From Verrucomicrobiales bacterium (lineage in GTDB: Bacteria > Verrucomicrobiota > Verrucomicrobiia > Verrucomicrobiales > DEV007): 45,520 bases of DNA. Under the pieces are notes generated by a model. The model was given only the letters and a program-made list of their open reading frames with translations. It ran no database searches and was not told the origin of the DNA. Position 1 is the first letter of the stretch. Each line of letters starts with the position of its first letter. The stretch covers positions 1-45,520 of the forward strand of contig JAOFXR010000023.1 in NCBI GenBank assembly GCA_028047635.1, in the 5' to 3' direction. The position numbers and the translations under genes were made by a program. This document shows, piece by piece, positions 1 to 11,452 of the stretch.

Positions 1-1576
1 CGGTGGGCTCGACAAAGACAAACGATTCCATAAAGGCATCGTCGATGGGCCCCTGGAGGCCGTGTCTTTTCGTGAGTGTCTCCGGCAGGGGCGCGGTAGA
101 AGTTTTCCAATCGGTCAGCAGTTTCCGTTCACCTGGAATTGTCGCGCTCACTTCCCATGCGTTTGTTTTCCCTTTTTTGAAGGACGCTTCCCAGGAGCGG
201 TCAGACTTGGGTCGGTGAAGTCGAAGTTCGACGCCGTCTACTGTCACGACGGGTTCGGCGGTGAGGTTGAAAGGCCATTGACCACTTTCAAACAGAAGTG
301 AAAAAGCTTCGATTGCGGTGGTCTTGATCTCAAGCCCATGACGCGGGACGAGTTTTGCCTTGAGTCGACTTTTCTCCCAATGTTCCGTGAGTCGGTCAAC
401 TCTTGCCCAGTGTATTCGGTTGTAGCGCAAGGTGTAGGTAACGAAATCCAGCGAGGTGGGAATATCGGCCTTTTGATGGGAAGCGATGCTCGAAAGTCGT
501 GATTCAATTTCTTCCAGTGAATCAGGATGAAATTTGTGCGCCGTGTCAGGACCGACAATATGTAGGAGGTCGAGTCCCTCTTTTTCTGCTGCTGCCACCA
601 TCATGTCAGCAGCTTGTTTTTGACGATCAATTTCACCGCTGTATGCGATCGTGGCGGTGTTGGTCAGGTTGGCCGCCCAATGAGTCGCATCATACCAGCG
701 CCAGAGTTTTTTCTCCCAGGAGGGGGCGTTCAGAGTCTCACCTTGAAACGTTTTGAGAAAATCGGGGGTTTCTGAGAAACCTGCCCCCGGCTGGACTGCC
801 GCCCAATTACCGGCGTGATGAACTCCGAACTGCCAACAGGCTGCGCCACCCATTGAAAAGCCTCGCACGAGAATTCGGTCAGGATCAAAATCGTAGTCGC
901 GGCTCGCACTGGCGTAGGCCTCAAACAGATCAACCTCGCCGGCAAATTTATTGGCGTTGGAGTAGCGGGCGTAGGGATGCAGGACGATGGTGTTTGCCGG
1001 GCTGATTTTACCTCCTTTGCCGGAGCTCCTTTGTTGGAGAAAGGAGACTTCGCTGAGCTTTTCGCCCCGGCCATGAAACCAGAAATCGAGACGTGTCGGA
1101 TTCGGGCTTTCGAAATCGTAAGAGCCGGGAACTTCCAATCCGTAGGGTTGGACTGATCTATCAATCTCCGAGCGGTAGCCGCGGATGACGTTGCCGGTTT
1201 CTCGCGTCCAGGGAGCCATGCCCTTGGCCAGGTGTTTGGCTCGCTCTACTCCTGTTTTTAAGAGTTCGAAAGCAAAGTCGATTTCACCGGGTTTGAAAAA
1301 CTCGCCGTATTTGAGCGCATCGTGAACTGCTTTGTAACAGATCTCCGCATCCGGCAGGTAGGCAGATACGAAGGGCGAAGGGGGGATCGCATCCAATTGG
1401 GAGCGAAGCTTTTTCAGGCCTGCCTGAAGTGATTGTGTTTGCTCGGCCGTGACCTCAATTCCGAGGGGTGGGATTGGCCTGACTGTGGTTGCAATGTTGT
1501 CAGCAGGCCCGTCGCCTTGCGAGTAGAAAGGGAGCAGCAGTGAAATCAAAAGAATGTATAGGGCGGAGCGAGTCAT
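1..1576 (-). CDS. Secreted alpha/beta hydrolase (prolyl-oligopeptidase-like), partial at left edge
   Basis: The frame is open from an ATG at 1576-1574 to base 1 with no stop, so the C-terminus lies outside the window; about 525 residues are visible. The first 20 or so residues (MTRSALYILLISLLLPFYS) form a signal peptide. A nucleophile elbow GFSMGG puts the catalytic Ser at residue 241, and DTAHKFHP (His347, His350) is a candidate for the catalytic His. This layout fits exported S9-type hydrolases or esterases with an alpha/beta fold; whether it cleaves peptides or esters cannot be told. The part after about residue 360 looks like a beta-rich accessory domain. It lies 218 bp downstream of two sulfatases on the same strand, which suggests a role in polysaccharide or ester breakdown in the envelope. 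No clear Shine-Dalgarno precedes the start. Confidence 0.8.
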   Translation of the reverse strand, partial: MTRSALYILLISLLLPFYSQGDGPADNIATTVRPIPPLGIEVTAEQTQSLQAGLKKLRSQLDAIPPSPFVSAYLPDAEICYKAVHDALKYGEFFKPGEIDFAFELLKTGVERAKHLAKGMAPWTRETGNVIRGYRSEIDRSVQPYGLEVPGSYDFESPNPTRLDFWFHGRGEKLSEVSFLQQRSSGKGGKISPANTIVLHPYARYSNANKFAGEVDLFEAYASASRDYDFDPDRILVRGFSMGGAACWQFGVHHAGNWAAVQPGAGFSETPDFLKTFQGETLNAPSWEKKLWRWYDATHWAANLTNTATIAYSGEIDRQKQAADMMVAAAEKEGLDLLHIVGPDTAHKFHPDSLEEIESRLSSIASHQKADIPTSLDFVTYTLRYNRIHWARVDRLTEHWEKSRLKAKLVPRHGLEIKTTAIEAFSLLFESGQWPFNLTAEPVVTVDGVELRLHRPKSDRSWEASFKKGKTNAWEVSATIPGERKLLTDWKTSTAPLPETLTKRHGLQGPIDDAFMESFVFVEPT

Positions 1577-1752
1577 AGAAATGTGAAAACTATCGCAAAG
1601 CCAAGTCGCTGAACCAAGGCGATTTCGTAACGGTATTGCGGCAGCAGGAGGAGCGGGAATAGTCCAAAGTGATTGACCGATGACTTGCCTCTGTTCACTA
1701 GTGACTCATGAAACCATGTATGGATCATCACTCGACCCGTGATGGGCGCATA

Positions 1753-1775
1753 GGCGTCTATCTCCGAGAGACGCC
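1753..1775 (-). terminator. Possible hairpin between sulfatase and hydrolase genes
   Basis: A perfect 7-bp stem (GGCGTCT at 1753-1759, AGACGCC at 1769-1775) with a 9-nt loop lies 20 bp beyond the stop of the sulfatase at 1795. No T-run follows on the minus strand, so it is a weak terminator candidate at best. The rest of the 218-bp gap shows nothing else recognisable. Confidence 0.25.
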
Positions 1776-1794
1776 CCGAAGACTCCGTTGCTAC

Positions 1795-3327
1795 TCAATT
1801 CTCCCACGGCTCCATCCAGTGGAGATTTCTCCACCAGTCCGTGTCGTTCGGTGACGCATCTCCCGGAGTGGTTCGTCCCGAAGAAGTGATTCGAGTCAGC
1901 TCGGCGAGAAGCTCAGTGACAATGTCGGGGTGGGCATCGATGACATTCTTCTCTTCACTCGGGTCTTTTCCGAGATGATAGAGTTCGCGCTTGTCCTTCT
2001 TCGCGCGCGACTCCATGACCAGTTTCCAATCGTCGCTCCGGATGGCAAAGCGTCCGTTGGAGCCATGATGGATCACCGGGAGGCTTATTTGCTTGTCCAT
2101 ATTTCCCGTCAGAGCAGGAAGCAGGCTTACGCTGTCTTCTCCGGCGTTAGCGGGAAGCTCGGTCTCCAGAATATCCGCGACTGTGGCAAGTAGATCACCT
2201 TGAGTGACGGGCTTGTTCCACTCGCTTCCGGCAGCGACTTTCGCAGGCCAGCGAACAAAGTAAGGGACGCGGTGTCCACCTTCGTAGATGGATCGTTTGC
2301 CTTCACGGTAGATTCCATTGCTTGCGTGGTTATACAGTTCATTTCGTTTCGGCCACGTGTTTTCAGGTCCGTTGTCGCTGGAGAAGTAAACCAGTGTGTT
2401 GTCAGCGAGATTGTTCTCATCCAGATAATCGAGAATGCGGCCGATATGCCAGTCGGTCTCCATCATGAAGTCGCCATAAGCACCGGCGCCACTTTTACCC
2501 CTGAACTGATCGATGGGAATGACAGGCTTGTGCGGAGAAGTGTAGGGCAAATAGACGAAGAACGGTTTCTCCGAATCTCTCTTCTTCAGCCAGTCGAGGG
2601 TTTCGTCGGTAAAGCGTGTCAGGCATTCGCTGTCGAGAAAGTCAGGGGCGACTTCGATGGGGCCTTTAAAAGTGCCGATCACATTTGGCTGCGAGAACTT
2701 GGCGGGCGGGCCATCGTAAGGAGGCATGATTCTGTAATCGCTGATCGCGATTTGGTTGGGTTTCTTGGCGGTGAATAGGGTGGGGGGCACCGGCGCATGA
2801 CGGCCTTCGAACCAAGCGAGAATGCCATAGTTTAAAGAGGCGGGGATTCCGAAGAAATACTCGAATCCTTTATCGAGCGGCATGTCTTGAACCGGTTGAC
2901 TCCAGTCGCGAGAACCGCGCTCTCCGTAGAAATCCATCCCGAGATGCCACTTGCCGATCATTGCGGTATCGTAGCCATGTTGCTTCGTTAGAGATGCGAG
3001 GGTCATTCGGTCGCCCTCAATCAGGCACGGCGTTTCCGCACCGAAGACTCCCGACTTTAATCGGGTTCGCCAAGAGTAGCGACCGGTCAGGAGCATGTAG
3101 CGGCTTGGAGTGCAGACCGTGTCGCCCGAGTGCCCGTCGGTAAACGTCATCCCTTCAGCAGCAAGCCTGTCGAGCGCGGGAGTTTGAAATTTTGAATCCG
3201 GATTGAGACAGGAGACATCACCGTAACCCTGGTCATCCGTGTAGATCACAAGGATGTTTGGTTTGTCGGCAGCGTTGAGGGCTGTCGCGAAAAGCACGAG
3301 GAGAAAGGGGATCGTTAAATTTTTCAT
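1795..3327 (-). CDS. Secreted type I sulfatase (arylsulfatase family)
   Basis: This 510-residue protein starts with a signal peptide (residues 1-19, ending ALNA). DDQGYGD near residue 31 gives the first metal-binding aspartates. The signature C72-TPSR-76 holds the cysteine that is converted to formylglycine, and it continues as LLTGR. GKWHLG and SSDNGPE supply the other expected active-site and calcium positions. Type I sulfatases hydrolyse sulfate esters; the substrate, probably a sulfated glycan, cannot be read from sequence. The gene sits 18 bp after a second sulfatase of exactly the same length, and both follow the DUF1501/DUF1549 pair on the same strand, so one transcript is likely. Activity would need a formylglycine-generating enzyme or anaerobic maturase encoded elsewhere. 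Confidence 0.93.
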   Translation of the reverse strand: MKNLTIPFLLVLFATALNAADKPNILVIYTDDQGYGDVSCLNPDSKFQTPALDRLAAEGMTFTDGHSGDTVCTPSRYMLLTGRYSWRTRLKSGVFGAETPCLIEGDRMTLASLTKQHGYDTAMIGKWHLGMDFYGERGSRDWSQPVQDMPLDKGFEYFFGIPASLNYGILAWFEGRHAPVPPTLFTAKKPNQIAISDYRIMPPYDGPPAKFSQPNVIGTFKGPIEVAPDFLDSECLTRFTDETLDWLKKRDSEKPFFVYLPYTSPHKPVIPIDQFRGKSGAGAYGDFMMETDWHIGRILDYLDENNLADNTLVYFSSDNGPENTWPKRNELYNHASNGIYREGKRSIYEGGHRVPYFVRWPAKVAAGSEWNKPVTQGDLLATVADILETELPANAGEDSVSLLPALTGNMDKQISLPVIHHGSNGRFAIRSDDWKLVMESRAKKDKRELYHLGKDPSEEKNVIDAHPDIVTELLAELTRITSSGRTTPGDASPNDTDWWRNLHWMEPWEN

Positions 3328-3345
3328 CGAAATAGATTTTCTAAG

Positions 3346-4878
3346 TTAGTCACGGAGCGGTGCGGCTGGTTTTAGCTTTCCGTTGCGGGAAACGCCAGAC
3401 GGTTTTTTAGGATCAAAATCGCGGTTCACGGTAGGCATCTGCGCACCGATAGACTTTCTCCAGTTTGCGAGTTCGAAGTAGAGTTCCTTTGTCTTTTCAA
3501 TCTCGGCACGAGCAAGATCGTTGTTCTCGTGAATGTCACTGGTGAGGTCGTAAAGCTCGATTTGGTTTTGCCCGATCACCTCAATCAGTTTCCAGTTCCC
3601 CGAACGAATCGCGCTGTAAGGCTGTGCTCCCATAGAATGGTAGTGAGGGTAGTGCCAGAAAATGCTTTTTCGATCCAGTTTGGCTCGAGGGTCTTTCACA
3701 AGAGGAAGTAACGATTGTCCGTCGAGCACGTCCGTGACTACTTCGGGGAGGGGCTTGCCGATGGCTTCAAAAATAGTAGGGAGAAGGTCCATTGTGATTG
3801 CAGGTTCGTGACAAACACCGCCGGAAGCGCCGTCACCAGGGAGATCAATAATGAGTGGCACACGAATGCCTCCTTCGTAGATGCCACCTTTGCCCTGGCG
3901 CAAGGGCGAGTTGTCGGTTGCTGCTGGCTTGAGGCCTCCGTTATCTGAGGTGAAAATGATCAGCGTGTCATCTCGGTGCCCGGTCGCTTCGAGCTTTGCG
4001 ATGACCTTTCCGACGGCCTCGTCAACACTCTCTACCATGGCCGCATATTTGACGTTGGTATGCGTCGTATTTGGATTCGCCTTCAGCTTGGCTTCGTATT
4101 TAGATACGAGGTTAGGACGGCCCATGAGCGGGGTGTGAACGTTGTAGAAAGAAAAATTGATGAAGAAAGGTTTTTCTTCTTCGGTGAATTGATCGATGAG
4201 CGATTCCGCTTCCGAGGCAAGTCGGTCGGTTAGGTATTCTCCTTCGTGGTCTTTTTCGTCTTTCGGTAAGGTCTCAAAAATGGTGTTCTGTTTTTTTGCC
4301 TCGAGATCCTTGCCTTTTCCGTAGGGCCAAAAATAACTTGGCGGGGCGCCTTTTTCGCATCCACCGATATTGTAATCAAACCCGTGCGGTTGCGGGTAAA
4401 AGTCAGGGTCAGGGGTGTCTTCTCCTCCTCTTGTGTAGCCGTCCCGGTGGGAGAGGTGCCACTTTCCCAGGTGAGCACTCACATAGCCGTGCTCCTTTAG
4501 CAATTCTGGAATCGTGAGGTGCTCATGTTCCAATGCTTGCGTCCACTCAGGAATGGTCAGCGGAGTGTTGACGAAAGGGTGACCCGGTATGAAATCAGTG
4601 ACGTGAAGGCGGGCAGGAGATTGCCCGGTCATGAGAGCGGCCCGGCTCGGTGAGCAAACCGTACAGGCGGCATAGCCACTTGTGAAACGAACGCCGTCTT
4701 TTGCGAGTGCGTCAATGTTAGGCGTTTCATAGAAGTCACTTCCGGTGCAACTGAGATCGGTCCATCCCATGTCGTCGACGAAGAAGATGACGACGTTCTT
4801 TGGCCCTCCGCACGCAAGAGGCGAGGACAGGGTGAGAGCGCAGAATGCGGTGGTTAAAGTGAGGAAAGGTAACTTCAT
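3346..4878 (-). CDS. Secreted type I sulfatase (arylsulfatase family)
   Basis: A 510-residue exported sulfatase. A signal peptide covers roughly residues 1-24. DDMGWTD near residue 35 provides metal-binding aspartates, and C75-SPSR-79 is the formylglycine signature, followed by LMTGQ. GKWHLS and TSDNGG complete the expected active-site set. It is divergent from the neighbouring sulfatase at 1795 (different N-terminus and active-site surroundings), so the two are probably not a recent duplication and may attack different linkages. It lies 18 bp upstream of that gene and 92 bp downstream of the DUF1501 gene, consistent with a shared transcript. Hydrolysis of sulfate esters is family knowledge; the substrate is unknown. 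Confidence 0.93.
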   Translation of the reverse strand: MKLPFLTLTTAFCALTLSSPLACGGPKNVVIFFVDDMGWTDLSCTGSDFYETPNIDALAKDGVRFTSGYAACTVCSPSRAALMTGQSPARLHVTDFIPGHPFVNTPLTIPEWTQALEHEHLTIPELLKEHGYVSAHLGKWHLSHRDGYTRGGEDTPDPDFYPQPHGFDYNIGGCEKGAPPSYFWPYGKGKDLEAKKQNTIFETLPKDEKDHEGEYLTDRLASEAESLIDQFTEEEKPFFINFSFYNVHTPLMGRPNLVSKYEAKLKANPNTTHTNVKYAAMVESVDEAVGKVIAKLEATGHRDDTLIIFTSDNGGLKPAATDNSPLRQGKGGIYEGGIRVPLIIDLPGDGASGGVCHEPAITMDLLPTIFEAIGKPLPEVVTDVLDGQSLLPLVKDPRAKLDRKSIFWHYPHYHSMGAQPYSAIRSGNWKLIEVIGQNQIELYDLTSDIHENNDLARAEIEKTKELYFELANWRKSIGAQMPTVNRDFDPKKPSGVSRNGKLKPAAPLRD

Positions 4879-4932
4879 AGAAAGCGTTGAGGCTAACCAA
4901 CAGGTCTCATTCTGACAATCTCTATTGCAGTT

Positions 4933-4957
4933 GAATTCTTCTCGAGCTTTAGAATTC
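4933..4957 (-). terminator. Weak inverted repeat between DUF1501 gene and sulfatase
   Basis: GAATTCT (4933-4939) and AGAATTC (4951-4957) form a 7-bp stem with an 11-nt loop in the 92-bp gap between two minus-strand genes. It is AT-rich and has no T-run, so it may be a weak attenuator or nothing. Confidence 0.2.
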
Positions 4958-4970
4958 CGCCTTCATTTTT

Positions 4971-6269
<1,299 letters not shown>

Positions 6270-6297
6270 TTTAGAATGAGGTGAGACGGAAATGGAA

Positions 6298-9200
6298 TCA
6301 TGGAATCCAGACGAACTCACGGTCGTTGATGAGGCTCCAGATGATGTCTTCGTAAATTTCCCGCCACTCGGTTTGCAGGCGCGGGTCGGGGCTGGGGCCA
6401 CGCTGGACGCGTTTTTCTTTTTCGAGCTGGATAGTGTTGGCTTCGGGGCTGACGTGGTTCAGCCAGGTGGCAAGCCCGAGCGGCTCGAACTTCGGAGGTG
6501 TTGCTCGTTGATCTGCAGGCACGAGCCGTTCGTTGAATCCGGTTCGCATGGCGGGAACAAAAGCATCGCGCTCGGCGGCTTTCGGAAGACGGCTCAGAAA
6601 GCGGAGGAATAGATTTTCAAGAAGCGCGCTGGGTGACTTGGATTTCACGGCGAGTTCGGCAAGTTCGCTTCCATCGGAAGCGCGGGACAGATTTTGCACG
6701 AGAAGACCGTTGGCGAGAATGCCGGGTTGGAGGACGTCGGGATCGGTGGAGCGCTCGAGGATGGGTTTCTGCCGTGCGCCGGTCCAGCCGAACGCCTGCA
6801 GCACGTCGACGGTGGTCTGGGCGTGGGGCAAAGCGAGACTGGGGCGGTCGCGTTCGTTGTTGAGGCTGGCGAACATCCAGGCGCGATCCGGAACCCCGAG
6901 ATCCTGCCGCCTGCCAAGCGGGTGACGACCATCGTGAATGAAGGTGAGTTTCTCTGAATCGATCCGCTTTGCGGTGGAGGCATACAGCGAGTCGACGATC
7001 TGTTCGGCACTGAGGCGGCGAAGTCCGGGGGCGGCGAAAAAGCGTTCGTCTGCGGAGGCTGAGGCGAGGTTTTCAGTACCCGCTTCGCGCTGGTATGCGT
7101 CGGAGGTGGTGATGAGACGCATGAGGTGTCTTACGCTGTAATCGTGGGCAACAAATTCACCGGCGAGCCAATCGAGCAGTTCAGGGTGGCTGATATCGCG
7201 GCCTTCCCAGTCATGGGCGGGTTCGACGAAGCCAGCACCCATGAGCTGTTTCCAAACTCGATTGACGACGACCTGAGAAAAGCGGCGGTTTTCGGGGGAG
7301 GTGATCAATGCGGCAATGCGTTCGCGGGTGTCCTTCGGGTTTTCGATTAAGGCATCAATCGTCTCTCCGTCGGCGATCCCGGTGGCGGCGGCGAAGGGCC
7401 ACTCCGGCGTGATCGGTTCGTCAGGTTTGAGTGTGACCTGGATGAGTGATTCACGTCCCTTTTTTTCGAAAAATCCCGCAGGCACCCGGCTCGTTGCAGG
7501 AACGGTCACGGTCTTGCGTTCCAGCATCGCGGCGAGTGAGTAGAGGTCGCGTTGGCTGGTACTGTGATAGGGCGAATCGTGGCAGCGGGCGCACTGCATC
7601 TCGATGCCGAGGAAGGCGGAGGCAATGATGTGGGCTTTAGCGGCGAAGGGGGCGTCGTTTTCGGCGGCGATGGCAAAACCCGCACTACCTCCGTAAGCGG
7701 CGTCGCCACGCATCATGAGCAATTCGGTGACGATGCGGTCGAGCGCTTTACCATCGCGGAAGGCGTCGAGGAGAAACCAGCGGAAGGGGCCAGTGCTGTT
7801 GAGAGAGCCATTGATGAGCGCCGGATTCTCGGCAAGGAGGTCAAGCCAGGAGCCCATCTGGTGATCCGCCCAGCGTTTGTCAGCAAGGAGCTGGTCGATA
7901 AGTCTTGTTCGCTTGTCAGGGTTTGAATCGGCAAGGAAATTACTGGCTTCTTCCGGCGTGGGGGGAAGTCCGATCGTATCGAGATAGATGCGGCGGAGGA
8001 ATGCTGCGTCGCCAGTATTTGACGTCTTGGTGACTTTGGCAGGGTCCACGGGCGGCTCAGGCCAATCGGCTCCTTGGCGAATCCATGTTTCGAGCGCGGC
8101 GATTTGAGCTTCGGGCAGCGGATCGCCCGTGGGCGGCATGACGAGGTCTTCGTCGTCGGATCGAACGCGCAGGATGAGTTCGCTGGTTTCGGGTTTTCCG
8201 GAAACGATGGTGGGAATCTCGGAGTCGCCACCGTGCAGCGCCGTTTCACGCGAATCGAGCTTGAGGCCGCCTTTGTCTTTGTCGCCATGGCAGCGAAAGC
8301 ACTCCTCCTTCAAAACGGAGAGGACGTTTCTCTCAAAGTCTTTACTTTCACCAGGGGAAGAAGTGTTGTTTGCCAAAGCAGTTTCGATTTTGGCGTCGAT
8401 GAATGCGTCAATGGGGTGACCGTCCTTCAGCGGAGCCGCCGTCGAATTCTGCTTCGCCCAGTCTTTAGCGATGGCGTGTCGTTTGTTCCAAAAGTCATCG
8501 CGTGAAGAGGCTGCGGCGCGGCGCTGCTGGTCGTCGCGGGCGGCTTGAGACGTTTTCATTCGGGATAGAAGCGGTTCGATTTGTGCATCAGTCAGGGAGA
8601 GCGTGGGCTTTCCTGCGGAGCGGAGCAGTGAGAATGATTTGCCATCTGGAGTTTCGATCGCGACGCAGACTTCTCCGGTGTCGGTGCGTTGATTTTTGCC
8701 TCCGGCGATTAACTCGAGAACCACGCGAGAGGGCTCGGTTTTCTTCGGTAACTTGATCGTAGCGAACACTTCCTGCTGCTTGTAGCCTTTCACGCGAAGA
8801 CCGGGGTGTGGTGGTTCTGCGAGGGGTGTGATGAGATCGTGTCCGTTCGGGCTGGAGGCGTCGGCGGGTTTCGTTTCAGCGACCAGTTTTCCATCGATCC
8901 AGAGGCGGGCGAGGGCGCGGGTTCGAATCATAAATCGCTGCTTTCCTTCTGGAAGCTGGATGTCGGCAGCGAGACGAACGAGAACCGGTGGTTTCCACGC
9001 GGAACGAATTCCCCAATCGTCGTAGCGCAGCGGGAGGCGGGAAAGAAGGAAGTTGTCGCCGGTCCAGTGGAGCGACTTTTTCGGGTTTTCGTTGAGATAG
9101 GGCCAGTTCTTAAAATCAGAAAGTCCTTCGCTGAGTTGCACGAGCACTTCTTCTTTGGGGATCTTGCCCAGTTCGGGCATCGCCTGCGACTCGACGAGAA

Positions 9201-10041
9201 CTCCCTGCGAACCTCCTTCTCGCCGAAATCGTTTTGCCATGACAGTATCGCTGAGGGCGACGCGATGCACGGCCACGGCGTCGAGCATTCCCTCGAAACT
9301 GTTGGTCGCACTGCCGCCCATGGCTGAACCAATCCATACGTCATCGTTGTCCACTACCGGAGTATCTTTTGTCGGCCCATCGACGTCCCAGGTGCCTTCG
9401 GAGGGGTGCCCGTCGATCCAGCCACGGATGCTCCCGGGTTTGCCAAACTCATAGGAGATCGCGATGTGATGCCAACCGCTCTCGATTTTGAATGCGGCGT
9501 CGGAATTCCAACGATGCCAGTGTTTTTTTTCGTCGGTGGTGACGCTGGTAAAAAGAAACCCAAGTCGTGCGAGGTCATCATTTTCCCCTACGAGACGCAT
9601 TGACCAGTTCTGGTTGTCGCGTGAAAAATTCGGGGAATGAGTTCGGCCTTTGCTCACCACATACATGGGTTGCCCGGCCCGGATCGAATCGAGTTTGACC
9701 CATGCTTCCATGGTGATGGCGTCGCCGTTGGTGAAGTCGTAGGCGCTTTTCTCCCCGGGGTCCGTTATCTCAATACGGGCTCCTTTTCCCTGAAGTCGAA
9801 TCGCGGTGTTATCCGGTGCGAAGTGCGGGAATTCCGGTGGGCGTGGTCCGGCCTGATCGCGAATGACATCTCCGTGAGCGGTGCTGGGAGCAGATTCCTC
9901 GGTGCCGAAATCCCATTGGGTCACCTCGGGGAGATCGTCTGCCCTGACTTCGGTGAGAAACAGAAGAAGGAGTGATCCCGTCGCGCTGATCGTTCTGCGA
10001 AAGATCGTTCGATCCGGGCAACTGAGGGAGAATGGTTTCAT
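6298..10041 (-). CDS. LamG / planctomycete cytochrome C / DUF1549 / DUF1553 multidomain protein
   Basis: This 1247-residue exported protein has a signal peptide (about 1-35), a LamG/concanavalin-like domain (about 90-270), a beta-rich PA14-like stretch (about 300-460), a planctomycete-type cytochrome domain with haem motif C581-FRC-H585 followed by MPPTGD, then DUF1549 (about 650-830, with a second CxxCH at C817) and DUF1553 (about 890-1150, including [17 protein letters not shown]). Family knowledge: these proteins are abundant in Planctomycetota and Verrucomicrobiota and may link sugar binding to a redox function, but no reaction is proven. The next gene, 28 bp downstream, is the partner DUF1501. 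LamG lies before the cytochrome domain here, unlike in the protein at 17184. Confidence 0.9.
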   Translation of the reverse strand: MKPFSLSCPDRTIFRRTISATGSLLLLFLTEVRADDLPEVTQWDFGTEESAPSTAHGDVIRDQAGPRPPEFPHFAPDNTAIRLQGKGARIEITDPGEKSAYDFTNGDAITMEAWVKLDSIRAGQPMYVVSKGRTHSPNFSRDNQNWSMRLVGENDDLARLGFLFTSVTTDEKKHWHRWNSDAAFKIESGWHHIAISYEFGKPGSIRGWIDGHPSEGTWDVDGPTKDTPVVDNDDVWIGSAMGGSATNSFEGMLDAVAVHRVALSDTVMAKRFRREGGSQGVLVESQAMPELGKIPKEEVLVQLSEGLSDFKNWPYLNENPKKSLHWTGDNFLLSRLPLRYDDWGIRSAWKPPVLVRLAADIQLPEGKQRFMIRTRALARLWIDGKLVAETKPADASSPNGHDLITPLAEPPHPGLRVKGYKQQEVFATIKLPKKTEPSRVVLELIAGGKNQRTDTGEVCVAIETPDGKSFSLLRSAGKPTLSLTDAQIEPLLSRMKTSQAARDDQQRRAAASSRDDFWNKRHAIAKDWAKQNSTAAPLKDGHPIDAFIDAKIETALANNTSSPGESKDFERNVLSVLKEECFRCHGDKDKGGLKLDSRETALHGGDSEIPTIVSGKPETSELILRVRSDDEDLVMPPTGDPLPEAQIAALETWIRQGADWPEPPVDPAKVTKTSNTGDAAFLRRIYLDTIGLPPTPEEASNFLADSNPDKRTRLIDQLLADKRWADHQMGSWLDLLAENPALINGSLNSTGPFRWFLLDAFRDGKALDRIVTELLMMRGDAAYGGSAGFAIAAENDAPFAAKAHIIASAFLGIEMQCARCHDSPYHSTSQRDLYSLAAMLERKTVTVPATSRVPAGFFEKKGRESLIQVTLKPDEPITPEWPFAAATGIADGETIDALIENPKDTRERIAALITSPENRRFSQVVVNRVWKQLMGAGFVEPAHDWEGRDISHPELLDWLAGEFVAHDYSVRHLMRLITTSDAYQREAGTENLASASADERFFAAPGLRRLSAEQIVDSLYASTAKRIDSEKLTFIHDGRHPLGRRQDLGVPDRAWMFASLNNERDRPSLALPHAQTTVDVLQAFGWTGARQKPILERSTDPDVLQPGILANGLLVQNLSRASDGSELAELAVKSKSPSALLENLFLRFLSRLPKAAERDAFVPAMRTGFNERLVPADQRATPPKFEPLGLATWLNHVSPEANTIQLEKEKRVQRGPSPDPRLQTEWREIYEDIIWSLINDREFVWIP

Positions 10042-10344
10042 CTGGGGCGAAGCTGTTTCTATTAAAACCGGCGCTCCAGTTTGTGGAATCGAAGCAAAAG
10101 CGTCAACAGGCGGAATTCCGCCTGAAGGAACCTGCTGCGGTGGCGTGAGTCAGGCAGTAATTCTCCAGAAACAAACCCGTCAACAGCACGCACCCTTTCC
10201 AAAAGGTGGCGCAATTCTAAGGCCTGTCTCGCACTGCTGGTTAGGGCTTTCTGTGGTTTTCCTCCGGTTCGTTTGGTTTTCCAACGAGACGGTATCGAAT
10301 GCGGCGGGGCAGAACTTTTTCGTCCTTTTGCGTAGGTATTCGCC
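10042..10344. other. 303-bp intergenic region without a supported gene
   Basis: This stretch lies between the starts of the large DUF1549 gene (10041) and the end of the NHL gene (10345), both on the minus strand. It should carry the promoter of the operon running from 10041 towards 1795. No open frame with family features is present. The one clear structure is the 18-bp palindrome at 10107-10124. Confidence 0.6.
10107..10124. repeat. 18-bp perfect palindrome
   Basis: CAGGCGGAATTCCGCCTG is a perfect 18-bp palindrome, 66-83 bp upstream of the start of the gene at 10041. It could be a dimeric regulator site for that operon, or the hairpin of a terminator for the upstream NHL gene, though no T-run follows on either strand. 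I see no second copy of the full palindrome in the window. Confidence 0.45.
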
Positions 10345-11418
10345 TCATGGCAAAGGCATTTTTAGAATACGATGATGATAACTGTCGGTGACGTAGAGTT
10401 CATCGCCGCGAATCGTGACGCCGTGGGGGCGATTGAGTTTGAAAACACCTTTGCCGAGCACGGTCGTCAGCGTCTTTTTGGCAGGATCGTATTTGCGGAT
10501 CGTGTGATTCATGTCATCCGCGATGAAGACATTTCCCGCCTCGTCAATCGCGAGGTGTTTAGGTTCCGCGAACTGCGCTTGCAGGGCAGGGCCTTCTTTG
10601 TCACCGCGCTTACCGGTCCCTGCCACGGTTTCGATTTTTCCGGACGGGCGGACGACACGGAGGGCATTGCCGTTTCGTTCTACAATGTAAAGATTACCCT
10701 TCGTGTCCATCGCGGCGGCACGGGGATCGACGAGGGGGGATTCGAGTGCCGGTTGCCCGTCCTGAGGAACACCTTTTTCGCCGCTGCCGGCGAGGGTCGT
10801 GATGATACCTGACTTCATGTCGATGGATCGGATGCGTCGGTTGCTGAGGTCTGCGATGATCATTTGCTTGCCGTCGGGAGAAAACGTCACGCACATAACG
10901 ACATTAAACTGAGCCTGATCAGCGGGACCGCCATCGCCGGAGAAGCCGCCTTTTCCGGTTCCGGCAAAGGTTGAGATTTTACCACTTTGGGCATCGATGC
11001 GGCGAACGACGTGGTTGACGTGATCGGATAGAAAGATGTCGCCGTTTGGTCTCATCGCGAGGTTGTGAATCGCATTGAAAGTTGCCATGACCGCAGGGCC
11101 GCCGTCGCCGCTGTAACCTTTCTCACCGGTCCCGGCAAGATGTTCCAGCTCACCGGACGGCAGTAGCCGGAAAACCCGGCCACCGATGTATTCGGCGGTG
11201 AGGAGGTCTCCCTGTGGATCGAAGTCGACGCCAAAAGGAATATTCAGGCCGTCTGCCTTCGGGGTGGTGTCAGTCGGAGCGGGAGTGGGATCGCCGAACA
11301 CTACGGTCACTTCTTCGGCGCGGGTGGTCGTGGAGAGAATGAGCGCTGCGGTTACCAGGGCTGAAAGGTGGGTGACTGCAAAATGAAAGCGAGTGGGTAT
11401 CATAAGTGAGATTGGCAT
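10345..11418 (-). CDS. Secreted NHL-repeat beta-propeller protein
   Basis: A 357-residue protein with a signal peptide (about 1-34, ending TTTRA; an ATG at residue 6 is an alternative start). The body is a series of NHL repeats, recognisable by recurring blocks such as LAGTGEKGYSGDGGPA, FAGTGKGGFSGDGGPA and VAGTGKRGDKEGPA, each followed by LA(M/I)xxxGN(L/I)(F/Y)IxD-type strands. Such propellers act as binding scaffolds, or in a few families as lactonases or peptidylglycine lyases; no catalytic residues can be assigned here. It follows the esterase gene by 34 bp on the same strand, so the two are probably co-transcribed. The GDGGPA signature is common in PVC-group secreted proteins. Confidence 0.85.
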   Translation of the reverse strand: MPISLMIPTRFHFAVTHLSALVTAALILSTTTRAEEVTVVFGDPTPAPTDTTPKADGLNIPFGVDFDPQGDLLTAEYIGGRVFRLLPSGELEHLAGTGEKGYSGDGGPAVMATFNAIHNLAMRPNGDIFLSDHVNHVVRRIDAQSGKISTFAGTGKGGFSGDGGPADQAQFNVVMCVTFSPDGKQMIIADLSNRRIRSIDMKSGIITTLAGSGEKGVPQDGQPALESPLVDPRAAAMDTKGNLYIVERNGNALRVVRPSGKIETVAGTGKRGDKEGPALQAQFAEPKHLAIDEAGNVFIADDMNHTIRKYDPAKKTLTTVLGKGVFKLNRPHGVTIRGDELYVTDSYHHRILKMPLP

Positions 11419-11452
11419 TCTAACTTTACTCAGGGGAGCGCTAGCTCTTTGA

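Noticed and set aside
730-1164. Minus-strand 144-codon frame near the left edge
   Set aside because: It lies inside the alpha/beta hydrolase gene in another frame. The hydrolase frame carries the GFSMGG motif and a signal peptide.
1795-4878. Recent tandem duplication of the two 510-residue sulfatases
   Set aside because: The equal length is coincidental: the sequences around the active sites and the C-termini differ widely.
8880-8960. GGTTCGAATC, a tRNA T-arm-like sequence
   Set aside because: It is within the coding sequence of the large DUF1549 protein, and no acceptor or anticodon arm could be built around it. The similar match near 22668 is also inside a gene.
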